From Rana temporaria (lineage: Eukaryota > Chordata > Amphibia > Anura > Ranidae): 64,000 nt of DNA. Numbering within the stretch: position 1 is the stretch's first letter; each line of letters opens with the position of its first letter. The notes beneath the pieces were generated by a model. It was given only the letters and a program-made list of their open reading frames with translations. It was not told the origin of the DNA and did no database searches. Below are positions 1 through 9,315 of the stretch, piece by piece. The translations under genes were made by a program, and so were the position numbers. The stretch is taken from contig NC_053492.1 in NCBI RefSeq assembly GCF_905171775.1, positions 187,534,778 through 187,598,777 of the forward strand, given 5' to 3'.

Positions 1-1299
1 TTACAATTTATCAATAAATGTTTCATTAGAACATACAGGTAACTGCATTAAAAAAATAAACCAGTATTGGTTGGTATCAATGCAAAGAGTATTATACTGT
101 GATTATTTAGGAAGGGCATTCACGGCTTACCACCACCTCCTTAATGACCACTTCTATTTCAGTAACTTTGCTACTTACTTGTTTTTAGTGACTTTGGACC
201 ATGACTCCAAACTTCCAATGTGATATTTAGTATCATGTCTTCTGAGACTATAGATCCCATTGCATGTAGATACTGCATTTATACATTTGTGGTTATTATG
301 CAATATTCTTACAAGTGTCTATTTGATCTATGTGCAAAGCTACAAAATTAAAGCATGGAAGATTAGGACTTCAATTTAAAAACTGGAGGCAAGAAAATAT
401 ATAAATGATCATCCCTAGCAAACTATAGTTCCTTCCAGTTTACCTAAAGCCAGCCATAGATAGATCAAAATTCAGCCGGTTCAGCAGGAACTGGTCAAAT
501 TTTGATCCATCTATGGGCAGGTTGGTTGTATCTATTGATCAACTTCAGTACAACCAGACATTTTTTTTCTTTATTCGATTACTGCTGCTGGCTACAGATT
601 GAAGCAGCAATCATTGTATTCTGACATCGAGGAAACCGGCAGAATGTCTATGTTGATGGGAGAATCAAGCAATTCTCTTTCCTTCAACCCATGGTTGAAG
701 GAAAGAAAAATGCAATGGCCTGCCTAAATGAGTAGATTGGCTGATTTGCATACTCGTTGTCCCCTCAACTTCAAAAACCTAATAGGTATTTAGATTGAAA
801 AACAGATCAACTTTTGAAAACTATGAACATGTTTCTGTTTAGACTGGAGATATTCTGCAACTTTTGTTTATAAGTGGACAAAATGTCCAATTTCAGTAAA
901 ATATTTACAGGGATATAATAAATTAGGTGTCATTTACAGGAATATAATACATTAGGTGTTTAAAGCAACCCTTTTCACACTATAAAACTTGTAGACTTAT
1001 GATATGATTGTAAACAGGCATACACCAGTACCTACTTGTTCCTCTAAATGTCTTTTGACCACTTAATCCTAAAGCACTTTTAAATGCAAATAATGCCTTG
1101 GCGGGCTATCCGCTTCTATTTTGTAACTGGACCTCTTGCTCCAAATCCACATTTGCATATTGGAGTGCTTCGGGTTTCAAGTGACCCAGGGCTCCCAAGA
1201 AAACATTAGAAGATACATAGAGGAACCACAGTGCCTACTTTGCATTTCTGTTGTATGTTTAAAAAATGTATTGTATGGAGAGGGCTTTTTAAATATATG
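1..1299. other. AT-rich unassigned DNA with small palindromes
   Basis: I see no convincing coding sequence, RNA gene or complete transposon here. The stretch is AT-rich and holds two hairpins: an imperfect one at 454-516, annotated separately, and a perfect one at 677-705 whose 13-base arms read CTTTCCTTCAACC and its complement. The short ORFs are without recognisable motifs. Confidence 0.6.
454..516. repeat. Hairpin-forming MITE-like repeat, copy 1
   Basis: The outer segments CCATAGATAGATCAAAATT and AATTTTGATCCATCTATGG are nearly reverse complementary. The centre, GGTTCAGCAGGAAC, recurs at 46108-46182, where it is again followed by CAAATTTTGATC. Two related copies 46 kb apart indicate an interspersed hairpin element, probably a MITE. 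Its outer boundaries are not certain. Confidence 0.5.
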
Positions 1300-2727
1300 T
1301 ACAGTATTTCACAAACGTGAGTACGCCGCTCACATTCTTGTAAATATTTTATTATATTTTTTTTCATGCGTACAGCTTGTATAACAGTGTAAATGTGCTG
1401 TCTCCTCAAAATAACTGAACACACAGCCATTAATGTCTAAACCGCTGGCAACAAAAATACACTCCTAAGTGAAAATGTCCAAATTGGGCTCAAAGTGACA
1501 TTATTTTGTCTGGTCACCATTATTTTCCAGCACTACCTTAACCCTCTTGGGCATGGAGTCCACCAAAGCTTCACACAGGTTCCACTCCTCCATGATGACA
1601 TCAAGGAGCTGATGGATGTTAGAGACCTTGTGCTCCTCCACCTTCCATTTGAGGATGTCCCACAGATGCTCAATAGGGTTTAGGTCTGGAGACATGCTTG
1701 GCCAGTCCATCACCTGCTCTGCTTTAGTATGTCACAGTACATGTTGGCATTCATAGTTAACTCAATGAACTGTAGCTCCCCAGTGTCAGCAGCACTCATG
1801 CAGTCCCAGACCATGACACTCCCATCACCATACTTGACTGTAGGCAAGACACACTTGTCTTTGTACTCCTCTCCTGGTTGCCGCCACACACGCTTGACAC
1901 CATCTAAACCTAATACGTTTATCTTGGTCTCTTCAGACCACAGGGCATAGTTCCAGTAATCCATGTCCTTAGTCTGCTTGTCTTCAGCAAACTGTTTGCA
2001 GGCGTTCTCTTTAGAAGAGGCTTCCTTCTGGAACGACAGCCATGCGGACCAATTTGATGCAGTGCACGGCGTATGGTCTGATCACTGACAGGCTGACCCC
2101 TGACCCCTTCAACCTCTGCAGCAATGCTGGCAGCACTCATACATCAATTTCCCAAAAACAACTTCTGGATATGGCGCTGAGCACGTGCACTCAACTTTTT
2201 GGTCAACCATGGCAAGGCCTGTTCTGAGTGGAACCTGTCCTGTTAAACCGCTGTATGGTCTTGGCCACTGTGCTGCAGCTCAGTTTCAGGGTCTTGGCAA
2301 TCTTCTTTTAGCCCAGGCCATCTTTATGTAGAGCAACAATTTTTTATTCAGATCCTCAGAAAGTTTGCCATGAGGTGCCATGTTGAACTTTCAGTGACCA
2401 GTATGAGAGCGTGAGAGCGATAATACCAAATATAACACATCTGCTCCCTATTATCACTTGAGACCTTGTAACATTGAGTCACATGACACTGGAGAGAAAA
2501 AATGGCTAGTTGGGCCCAATTTGGACATTTTCACTTAGGGGTTTACTCCCTTTTGTTGCCAGCGGTTTAGACATTAATGGCTGTGTTTTTAGTTATTTTG
2601 AGGGGACAGCAAAATTGACACTGTTATACAAGCTGTACACTCACTATTTTACATTGAAACAAAGTGTCATTTCTTCAGTGTTGTCAAAAAAATGTGAGAG
2701 GTGTACTCACTTTTGTGAGATACTGTA
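1300..2727 (-). mobile_element. Tc1/mariner element with long terminal inverted repeats
   Basis: The ends are TACAGTATTTCACAAA on the left and TGTGAGATACTGTA on the right. They continue inward as inverted repeats of about 200 bases, through the blocks around 1440-1490 and 2510-2560 that carry AAAATGTCCAAATTGGG and its complement. The outermost TA (1300-1301 and 2726-2727) is the expected Tc1 target duplication. The transposase gene lies on the - strand and is broken. Related copies or pieces are at 37627-38026/45450-45896, 47318-47490, 53532-53757 and 62507-64000, and this copy is the only one of them seen end to end without interruption. Confidence 0.93.
1501..2381 (-). pseudogene. Broken Tc1 transposase gene
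   Basis: Tc1 transposase is a DDE-type cut-and-paste enzyme that binds the element's inverted repeats with paired helix-turn-helix domains. Reading on the - strand from the likely start at 2381 (MAPHGKL), fragments of the family appear in order: the helix-turn-helix region with ARAQRHIQ, the block GCRSRRKPLL, the DDE core with DETKI-like and GDGSVMVWDCMSA segments, then SPDLNPIEHLWDILK at 1640-1700. The pieces fall in different frames, so several frameshifts and stops separate them. The N-terminal half is the worst. A functional enzyme cannot be made from this copy. Confidence 0.88.
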
Positions 2728-2842
2728 TGTAAAAGATTGTTCATATACTGTGTGTATCATATGTTCTTGTTACTGACTGAAATAATATATGCCATTGCAT
2801 AAGAAAGCTTTTATATCTGACAGTTCCATTAAATCTTTTCAG

Positions 2843-3076
2843 TGTATTTTGGATAATAGAGCTCTCTGGGTAGCCTTGAAGAGGTGCTTACATTTAAAGC
2901 CTGGGAGTAAGTATAAAATACTCCGGACAACATTGGCAGCGGACACAGAATGGCCACAGATTGGGAAAACGATATATAACAAGAGTGAGATGATGACCAA
3001 TGAACACCATGAAGCCTACAATAATCCAGTTTTCCAGCAGGATGATCTTGTGAATGAGAAACACTCATATAAATGA
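2843..3076 (+). CDS. Candidate 3'-terminal exon of an unidentified host gene
   Basis: An open frame follows a splice-acceptor-like TCTTTTCAG ending at 2842 and runs to a TGA at 3074-3076. AATAAA follows 24 bases later (3100-3105). The last part reads as a plausible cytoplasmic tail: DTEWPQIGKTIYNK, then EAYNNPVFQQDD, with an NPxF-like motif, ending in HSYK. I do not recognise the protein. A consensus donor-like GTAAGT at about 2907 and a second possible acceptor at 2939 complicate the exon structure, because the gap between them is too short for a vertebrate intron. This may be a real last exon or a chance ORF; the polyadenylation signal and the lack of repeat similarity favour the former slightly. 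Confidence 0.3.
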   Translation, partial: CILDNRALWVALKRCLHLKPGSKYKILRTTLAADTEWPQIGKTIYNKSEMMTNEHHEAYNNPVFQQDDLVNEKHSYK

Positions 3077-3099
3077 CAAATGAATAGGAATATAAAATG

Positions 3100-3105
3100 A
3101 ATAAA
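3100..3105 (+). promoter_or_regulatory. Polyadenylation signal AATAAA behind the candidate exon
   Basis: A canonical AATAAA lies 24 bases after the stop codon of the candidate terminal exon. Such hexamers are common by chance in AT-rich DNA, so it is only supporting evidence. Confidence 0.25.
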
Positions 3106-3573
3106 CACATTTTAGCTGACATTATTTATTGGAAACGAAAAAGTCTGCTGAACTAATATTTCATTGAACTTTTTATGTGAAAGAAGCTTGTTAAAAAAAA
3201 AAAAGGTTTTGTTACGTTGAGCTCTGTATTCTTTTGCTGAAAATTTCCTGAAAGGTCCTTCTCATAACAGGATAGGAGATGAGGGAAGTAGCTGTCAGCA
3301 GCTGATAAGAAGACATTGACAGTAATAATAACCTCATAGAGGTTCTAACCTCTTTCCTATTTTGACAGACGTAAAAGTCTGTGTCTCCACTGTAGAGATT
3401 TTGCATCACTTTCTGGCCCAAGTGAGGGGGAATCTGGCCACTGTTCACTATTGTATGCTGTGGTACCGTTGGAAGTCATGTACCAGACTTTAACTGGGTG
3501 TTGAGGAATGTGAGCAGCATTGTTTTAAATATATCTCCTCAGTGGGGACACAGGTGGAGCATAAAAAAAACTA

Positions 3574-4250
3574 GGGGGCAGATCCACGTACATCGGCGCA
3601 TATTTCCGCCGGGCGTAGCATATCTAAGATACATTACGCCGCCATAACTTTATTTTTTTTCGAATCCTCAAAGAATGCACGTCGTAAGTTACGGCGGCGT
3701 AGTGTATCTTTGGCGGCGTAAGGGAGCGCAATTTAAATCGATGTCGCATGCGCCATCCGTGGGGGTATCCCAGTGTGCATGCTCGAAATTAAACCGGAAC
3801 AAGCCAATGCTTACGATGGTGACGTCATTCTACGCAAATACCTATTCGCGAACGACTTACGCAATCTACGTAAAAAATTCAAATTTCGACGCGGGAACGA
3901 CGGCCATACTTAACATTGAGTACGCCACCATATAGCAGCTTTAACTATACGCCGGAAAAAGCCAAACGCAAACGACGTAAAAAAATGTGCCGCCCGGACG
4001 TACGTTCGTGGATCGACGTATCTAGCTAATTTGTATACTCGACGCGGAATTCGACGGAAACGCCACCTAGCGGCCAGCGTAAATATATACCTACGATCCG
4101 ACGGCGTACTAAGACGTACGCCTGTCGGATCGATCCCTCATTCCGTCGTATCTTGTTTTGTGGATACAAAACAAAGATACGACGCAGGAACTTTGAAATT
4201 AGGCAGCGTATCAATAGATACGCCGGCGTAATTTCTTTGTGGATCTGCCC
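3574..4250. mobile_element. Harbinger-type MITE, 677 bp
   Basis: The ends GGGGGCAGATCCACG and GTGGATCTGCCC form terminal inverted repeats. The element is flanked by CTA on both sides (3571-3573 and 4251-4253), a 3-bp duplication as expected of PIF/Harbinger. The interior is rich in ACGTA and TACGCC motifs, as in the MITEs at 41400 and 43646. It has no coding capacity, so it would have depended on a transposase supplied elsewhere. The terminal sequence differs from both autonomous elements in this window. Confidence 0.85.
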
Positions 4251-5862
4251 CTAGAAGTTCAATTTCTTTTCCATTCTGTCCAAAACTAAATCTGGCTAAG
4301 GCATTGATCTGTTCAAAACATTAAACAACTAATTTAAAGAAAACAATATGTGGGTGGAAGATAGAATGAAAATACAAAGTTCTGATGTTTTATACTCTTA
4401 ATATCAATCGCAAATCAAATGTTAAAAACATACAATAAAATACGACTGTCCGTGGGCTGGATCATGTGGTCTTTCTTTAATGTTATCTAGTAAGTCACAG
4501 CAGAGTATAAAAGGAGGAAGAATCACAGCTGTGATCAAATCAGAAAGCTGACAACAGATTATAAGATTACGCCAAACTCAGATCTAAAATGCGTAGGCAG
4601 CAAGCATTTATCTCCAAGCCACATCACAGTTTAATAACCATTTTTTGTAGTTCCTGAACAATGTGTTTCTTGAAGCTCATTAAGGGACACAGGATTCAAA
4701 TAATCTGAGACAATTGAGTTATACTGCTGCTGTGATGTTGGGGTGAACATGCTCATGTGGTAGATGCACGTTTCAATGAGTTATGTCAGTTCAAACTGTA
4801 TTTTAGGGCATGGCAGCCCACTTTTATTAAACAGAGTGGAAAAGGTCCTACCAAAATCAGTTGCCCATGCAGGGGTTTTCACCATCAACACAGTCAACTG
4901 AAAAATAGCAAGCCACCTGGCCCCTATGTCAGCAGCACCGTCGCTCTGCTTACCAGTCCCTCACAACTTTATCCTTTTGTCATAGCAGCCTGCTGCACAG
5001 GCCCACTCCTGGTCTCTGAATAGGGGTTCTCCTGACACTCCGACTCTCTTTCAGCTCCCCGCTACTCTGTCACCAACTGCCCCTGTTTTGTTTAGACATA
5101 CAGTAGATGCTCTGGCTGCTTTTGCAGCCTCCTTGACTTTTGGAGAAGGGCGCAGATCTCCTGACTCTTGGGTATAGCCTTGAGCTTTGCCCTATCCTTC
5201 ATTATAAGGACTGTGTGCACCTAGGCATACATCCTGCTGGTCTTTAACAAGACCAGGACAGTGGGTTAGATACTTGTTCTCATCTAAAGCACTTTAAAAT
5301 GTATGACCTCCAGATATTGGAATTGCAAAACACAGAGAAATATAAAAAAACACCTTTCTCCACTCAGAACTGACATTCTGGAAACCTGCACTCTAACTAT
5401 GTGAGAACCCTGTCCCACTTTATCCTACATTTTCACAGTAACAGGGCATCGCACTGCTAACAGGAGTTTGGACTCTGCAAACAAAAACATTGGCCCGCCA
5501 GCTATAATCTCTCCAACTCCCAGCAAGCTTCAGTTTTGTAGAAACCCAGTACATAGGCGTTGATCACAAACACCGAGGAGTGGTATCTGTGTCCCTTAGT
5601 GGACTTTAAGAAACAGATTTTACAGTAAGTGTAAAAATACTGTTTTATTTATTACTCAATAGGGGGAATAGGATTCAGTTTACCTAAAAAAATGGCACAA
5701 TCCAAAAGCAGTTCAACAGAAGGGCAGGCAACACAGTAGACAAATGGCTAACAAGCCAACAACAAACAGAATAAAACTAGGGGCAGCCTGCTGCTCAAAG
5801 AACTACTTGAAGGACCTTACACCCAATACTGGCATCAAAAGAGACCTGAACATCTACCTGAT
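4251..5862. other. Unassigned DNA, no gene recognised
   Basis: I see no gene here. A 27-base inverted pair lies at 4666-4692 and 5587-5613, annotated separately, and may mark the ends of an uncharacterised repeat of about 950 bases. The longest ORF (4757-5023) has no recognisable motif. Confidence 0.5.
4666..5613. repeat. Sequence bounded by a short inverted repeat
   Basis: The sequence at 4666-4692 (containing GAAGCTCATTAAGGGACAC) is closely complementary to 5587-5613 (containing GTCCCTTAGTGGACTTTAAG). The two could be the ends of an old repeat or two independent copies of a short one. No target duplication or gene was found. Confidence 0.3.
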
Positions 5863-5878
5863 AAAACTAGCAAAATAC
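5863..5878. repeat. Left 16-bp target-site duplication of the first L1
   Basis: AAAACTAGCAAAATAC here is repeated exactly at 13537-13552, directly after an A-rich tail. The nick site reads AT/AAAA on this strand, close to the TT/AAAA preference of L1 endonucleases. The pair defines the limits of the insertion. Confidence 0.93.
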
Positions 5879-7455
5879 GATGGCGACGGCGTGCACGTGA
5901 GGACGTGGCGCGCTCATGGGTGAGGGGGAATGAAAAATCATGGGACTGCCTGAGGGGAAGGACGGACCGCGCTGGCCGATAGGAGGAGACGACTGACGGC
6001 TGGCTCCATACCATACGTCACACGCCGACCACCGCGCTGCACAGCGGAGGACCCGTACGGTGCGGCGAGCGGTGAAGCTCCCGTACTTGGTACTTCACAC
6101 GGCGGACTGTGCTGTGCCGAGGTGGGGACCCATGAGAACTGCCGGCGTGAAGCGGGGACAGACGAAATACAAGGAGGGGGCGAATCTTACGGCGGGAGGA
6201 CGGAGCATGCTGAGTCCACACACAAGAACTTACTGCTTCATCCACTACTGCAAACAGTAAACAGTAAGGTCAGCGGTAAGGAACCCCCTAAGCAAAAGTC
6301 AGGAAGCACGGAGGTAAGGCAGGGGAAACCTGCACCGTTATCCTGCAAAAAGAACAGGTCTGTTTTGCATTATTCACTTTTTATTTGCTGGATCCCTAAA
6401 GGTATGAGAATTTACTATTATTGAAAAACTGTAAGGGACTGTACCGTGCGATAAGCTTATAGGATCAACAAAATGTACTGTAAAAGAAATGTGTGAGAAA
6501 AGATCTGAATCTGAATCTGACCTGAAATTGGGGCAGAGTGCCAGAAGGGGGGTGTTTGAAGAAAATAAACCGTAAATTATTACTGAAACCATTAAATCAT
6601 TAGATGCAAAAGAAGCACAAGGCGCAAACACCCAAGGTATCTCAAACAGCCCACTCATATTGGTATCTGGGCTTCCTGATCTCTGTACTCTACATACTGA
6701 ACTAATCTATGTAATACATTTTATATTGGTACAAAAGTTAATGGCATGGTTTTCAAATCAGCCCGCGGGGCTCGCTGAATCATGAACTCAGGTCTTTGCA
6801 AACGCTTGTGACCCCCCTGCTATCGGTTTGAAATCTCACTGAAGGAAGTTTAGCTATACATACACTGGGGGAATAACCAAGAGATTATTTAAGACCTAAC
6901 GGTGACATAACTCTGGCACAGGAGAAGGTTGAGCAGAAAAGAGAAGAGAAGAGGGGTTGGGAAGTGACTAATAAACAACAGGCAAGCTCCCACGTGAAGT
7001 TGCGATTTCTTGGTGTAAGTGCTCCCTTAGTCTCTTTACTCTCTTTTTTTTTGGGTTACTCTAGCTTCCTGGCTCAGCAAGTACTGTAGAGCCGGGGGTA
7101 CAGGAGTGAAAGGGGGAACGAAAGGGAAAACTGAAAACTAAAGCACACAGGAATAACACAGTGGCACGCTCCCCTATCACCTGTTAGTAATAACCCCCCT
7201 CTCTCCAATACGTGATCAAGGATCATAAGAGGGTGATATTCAAAACGGTGCAAGTTCGCATGATAAGATGAAGCGACATATGGGGGAATAAAACCGGAGA
7301 AGTTCAGTATCAGAAAAAATCTCCCGTTCCACCCATCACTGCATTTTACATGAGTTTCCCCTTTCCAACGGAGCCTCTCTCCAATTTCTAATTCTCCCAA
7401 TAATTGGAAAAAGGAGGTCAAGCTGGGGAAGAGAATTAGAAGGAGAGAGAATAAT
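5879..7455 (+). promoter_or_regulatory. 5' UTR and presumed internal promoter of the first L1
   Basis: L1 elements carry an internal RNA polymerase II promoter in their 5' UTR. The first 300 bases after the target duplication are GC- and CpG-rich (for example GGCGACGGCGTGCACG and CACGCCGACCACCGCG), unlike the AT-rich flank. Which bases drive transcription cannot be read from the sequence. Confidence 0.55.
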
Positions 7456-8475
7456 ATGAGTAGAATGACGAGTAGATCAACAAAAGGGGGGCCCCCAATT
7501 ACCCCAAGCAATACAACAGCAACAAGCTCAATAAGACCATTTGTGACCAGAGGGGAAAGCCCGCGTGCCCATGGGGCCCAGGGAGCAATGAAGCAACAAC
7601 AACAAGCGAATAAAATTAAAAAGACTGATAATAAGATACCCCAGAGTGATATTTCTAGAGAAACATCCATAGAGCTAAGAGAGGAAGGGCCCATGGGAAA
7701 TGGACTGGAAGGTAGCAGGATTGAAGAACAAAGCGTAAATACACAGTCCCCCTCAAAGGGAGAAATGGCAGAGATGCTGCTAAAATTGGAAAATGCGATA
7801 AAGGGGGAGATACAGAACTTACGGACAGATTTTAGTCAAATGCTCTCCAGAATAGAATCAGCAGAGGAACAAATTGAGAAACAAGAACAAGAATCTAACT
7901 CACTAAAAATTCAGATCGATCAGATCCAATTACAACAGAGGCATATTCTCTACAAATTAGTAGATCAGGAAAATAGAAACCGGAGACAAAACCTGAGGAT
8001 TAAATCAATACCAGAGAAGAGGGGAGAGGATCTCAGGACAATTATGCAAACGATATTTAATCCTGTATTGGAAAGAACAGTTGACAACCCAATCATGATC
8101 GAAAGGGTACATCGAGTAGGAAACCCGAAAAGAGGGCCCCCCGAGCGAACAAGAGATGTTATAATAAGATTCAGATTCTATGAAGAGAAGGAAGAAATAT
8201 GGAAGAAGCTGAGGGGGCAACCCCCGATAGTTTTTGAGGGGGCCGATCTCCGGATATTCACTGATGTGGCCCCAGAAACCTTGGCGAGGAGATGGTTGTT
8301 AAAACCACTCCTAAAACAGATGATCGATCTAAATATCAAGTATAACTGGGGATTTCCCGCCTGTCTAATTGGGACAAGAGAGGGAAGATCTGCGACCCTG
8401 AGATTCCCCGAGGACTTAAGTGAATTCTGCAGGAAATTGGATATTCGGATCCCTGACTTGCCGGGCTGGGGTTAG
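7456..8475 (+). CDS. L1 ORF1 protein (nucleic-acid chaperone)
   Basis: ORF1p binds the element's own RNA, forms trimers through a coiled coil and acts as a chaperone in the cytoplasmic particle. The 339-residue frame is open. Residues 1-100 are a basic, low-complexity N-terminus. About 103-178 form a coiled coil (EEQIEKQEQESNSLKIQIDQ). From about 179 comes the RRM-like domain with NRRQNLRIKSIPE and IERVHRVG, and about 265-325 is the C-terminal domain with FTDVAPETLARR and YNWGFPACL. The motif order matches vertebrate L1 ORF1. The ATG at 7456 was chosen as the first in-frame start. The gene is 840 bases upstream of ORF2, and no stops or shifts were seen. Confidence 0.93.
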   Translation: MSRMTSRSTKGGPPITPSNTTATSSIRPFVTRGESPRAHGAQGAMKQQQQANKIKKTDNKIPQSDISRETSIELREEGPMGNGLEGSRIEEQSVNTQSPSKGEMAEMLLKLENAIKGEIQNLRTDFSQMLSRIESAEEQIEKQEQESNSLKIQIDQIQLQQRHILYKLVDQENRNRRQNLRIKSIPEKRGEDLRTIMQTIFNPVLERTVDNPIMIERVHRVGNPKRGPPERTRDVIIRFRFYEEKEEIWKKLRGQPPIVFEGADLRIFTDVAPETLARRWLLKPLLKQMIDLNIKYNWGFPACLIGTREGRSATLRFPEDLSEFCRKLDIRIPDLPGWG

Positions 8476-9315
8476 GGGGGGGAGTTATGGGGAGGAGGGG
8501 GAGGCCTCTTTCTTGAGACCCCCCCATCCCTCTCCTTCTCCTACCCATCCGGCTCCGACTTAGGCTAAAGTCTGCCTCCTTTGGGTCCCCTTCGATGGAG
8601 CCCTTCTCTCCCTTTGTTCTGAGAGCTGAGGGGACACTCGGTGGACATAGAGGAAGACGATCGTAACTAGTCCCTTTTTTCAAGGGGATCTAATACACCT
8701 GGGGATTCCCTGTTTGTTTAGCTGGGATTTGAGAGAGGAGATTTGAGTGTTAGGAACCCCCGAGGACTTAAATGAGTACTGGGGGGAACTGGGCACTCGG
8801 GTGTCCACTTTTTTGGGGTGGGGTGGGGGGGAGGGGGGGGCCCTATCCCGAGGCCCCCCCTGTCCTCTCCATCTCTCCCTACCCAGCCCTGTGATTTGGT
8901 ACTTTGTGCCTCGTTAGGACCTCCCTTTTGATGGCCCCCTAGGTGTGTTGTCCCCCTTTTTTTATTTTTCCCCCTGCTTGCTACCGGGACCCGAGAGGGC
9001 CCGGGGCGGTTATGGGGGAGATGAACTGAAGTTTGTCCCCCACCTCCCCTATCCAAACGATAGTGGGGGGGGAGGAAAATCCTAAAACCTCACCCTGAGC
9101 GATCTGGACCAAGACATGGTAGTTGGTTCAGAGGTCTTTAATAGACCAAACGGGAGGGCGGGAGGAGGGGAGGGGGGAGGGGGGAAGAGGGGGGAGGGAC
9201 AGAGGGGGGGGGGAAGAAGCCCTGTCTCACCTGGACAATTAGAAGAGAGCGTAAACCTTAGAAAGGAAAATTGCAGACCCAGACCTAGGGAAAACAAAAA
9301 ACAAAAAAAACGAAG
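8476..9315 (+). other. G-rich inter-ORF region of the first L1
   Basis: No conserved coding frame was found. The + strand is strikingly purine- and G-rich, with long G-runs near 8472-8482, 8817-8840, 9065-9072 and 9165-9211. L1 inter-ORF spacers are usually short, so 840 bases is long. The G-runs have the spacing expected of G-quadruplexes in the RNA. Whether they affect ORF2 translation is unknown. Confidence 0.6.

Larger units (their letters stand above)
2728..3573. other. Flanking DNA with a possible host terminal exon
   Basis: This lies between the Tc1 element and a Harbinger-type MITE. Apart from the candidate exon annotated inside it, I see no recognisable family. A poly-A run at 3191-3204 could be a retro-transcript tail, but no source was identified. 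Confidence 0.5.

Noticed and set aside
2843..2940. Two-exon structure within the candidate host exon
   Set aside because: The GTAAGT at 2907 and the AG at 2939 would make an intron of only about 33 bases, too short for a vertebrate spliceosome.
7074..7694. 206-codon ORF on - over the start of L1 ORF1
   Set aside because: It is a shadow of the L1 5' region and ORF1. Its hydrophobic stretches come from reading purine-rich sense DNA in reverse.
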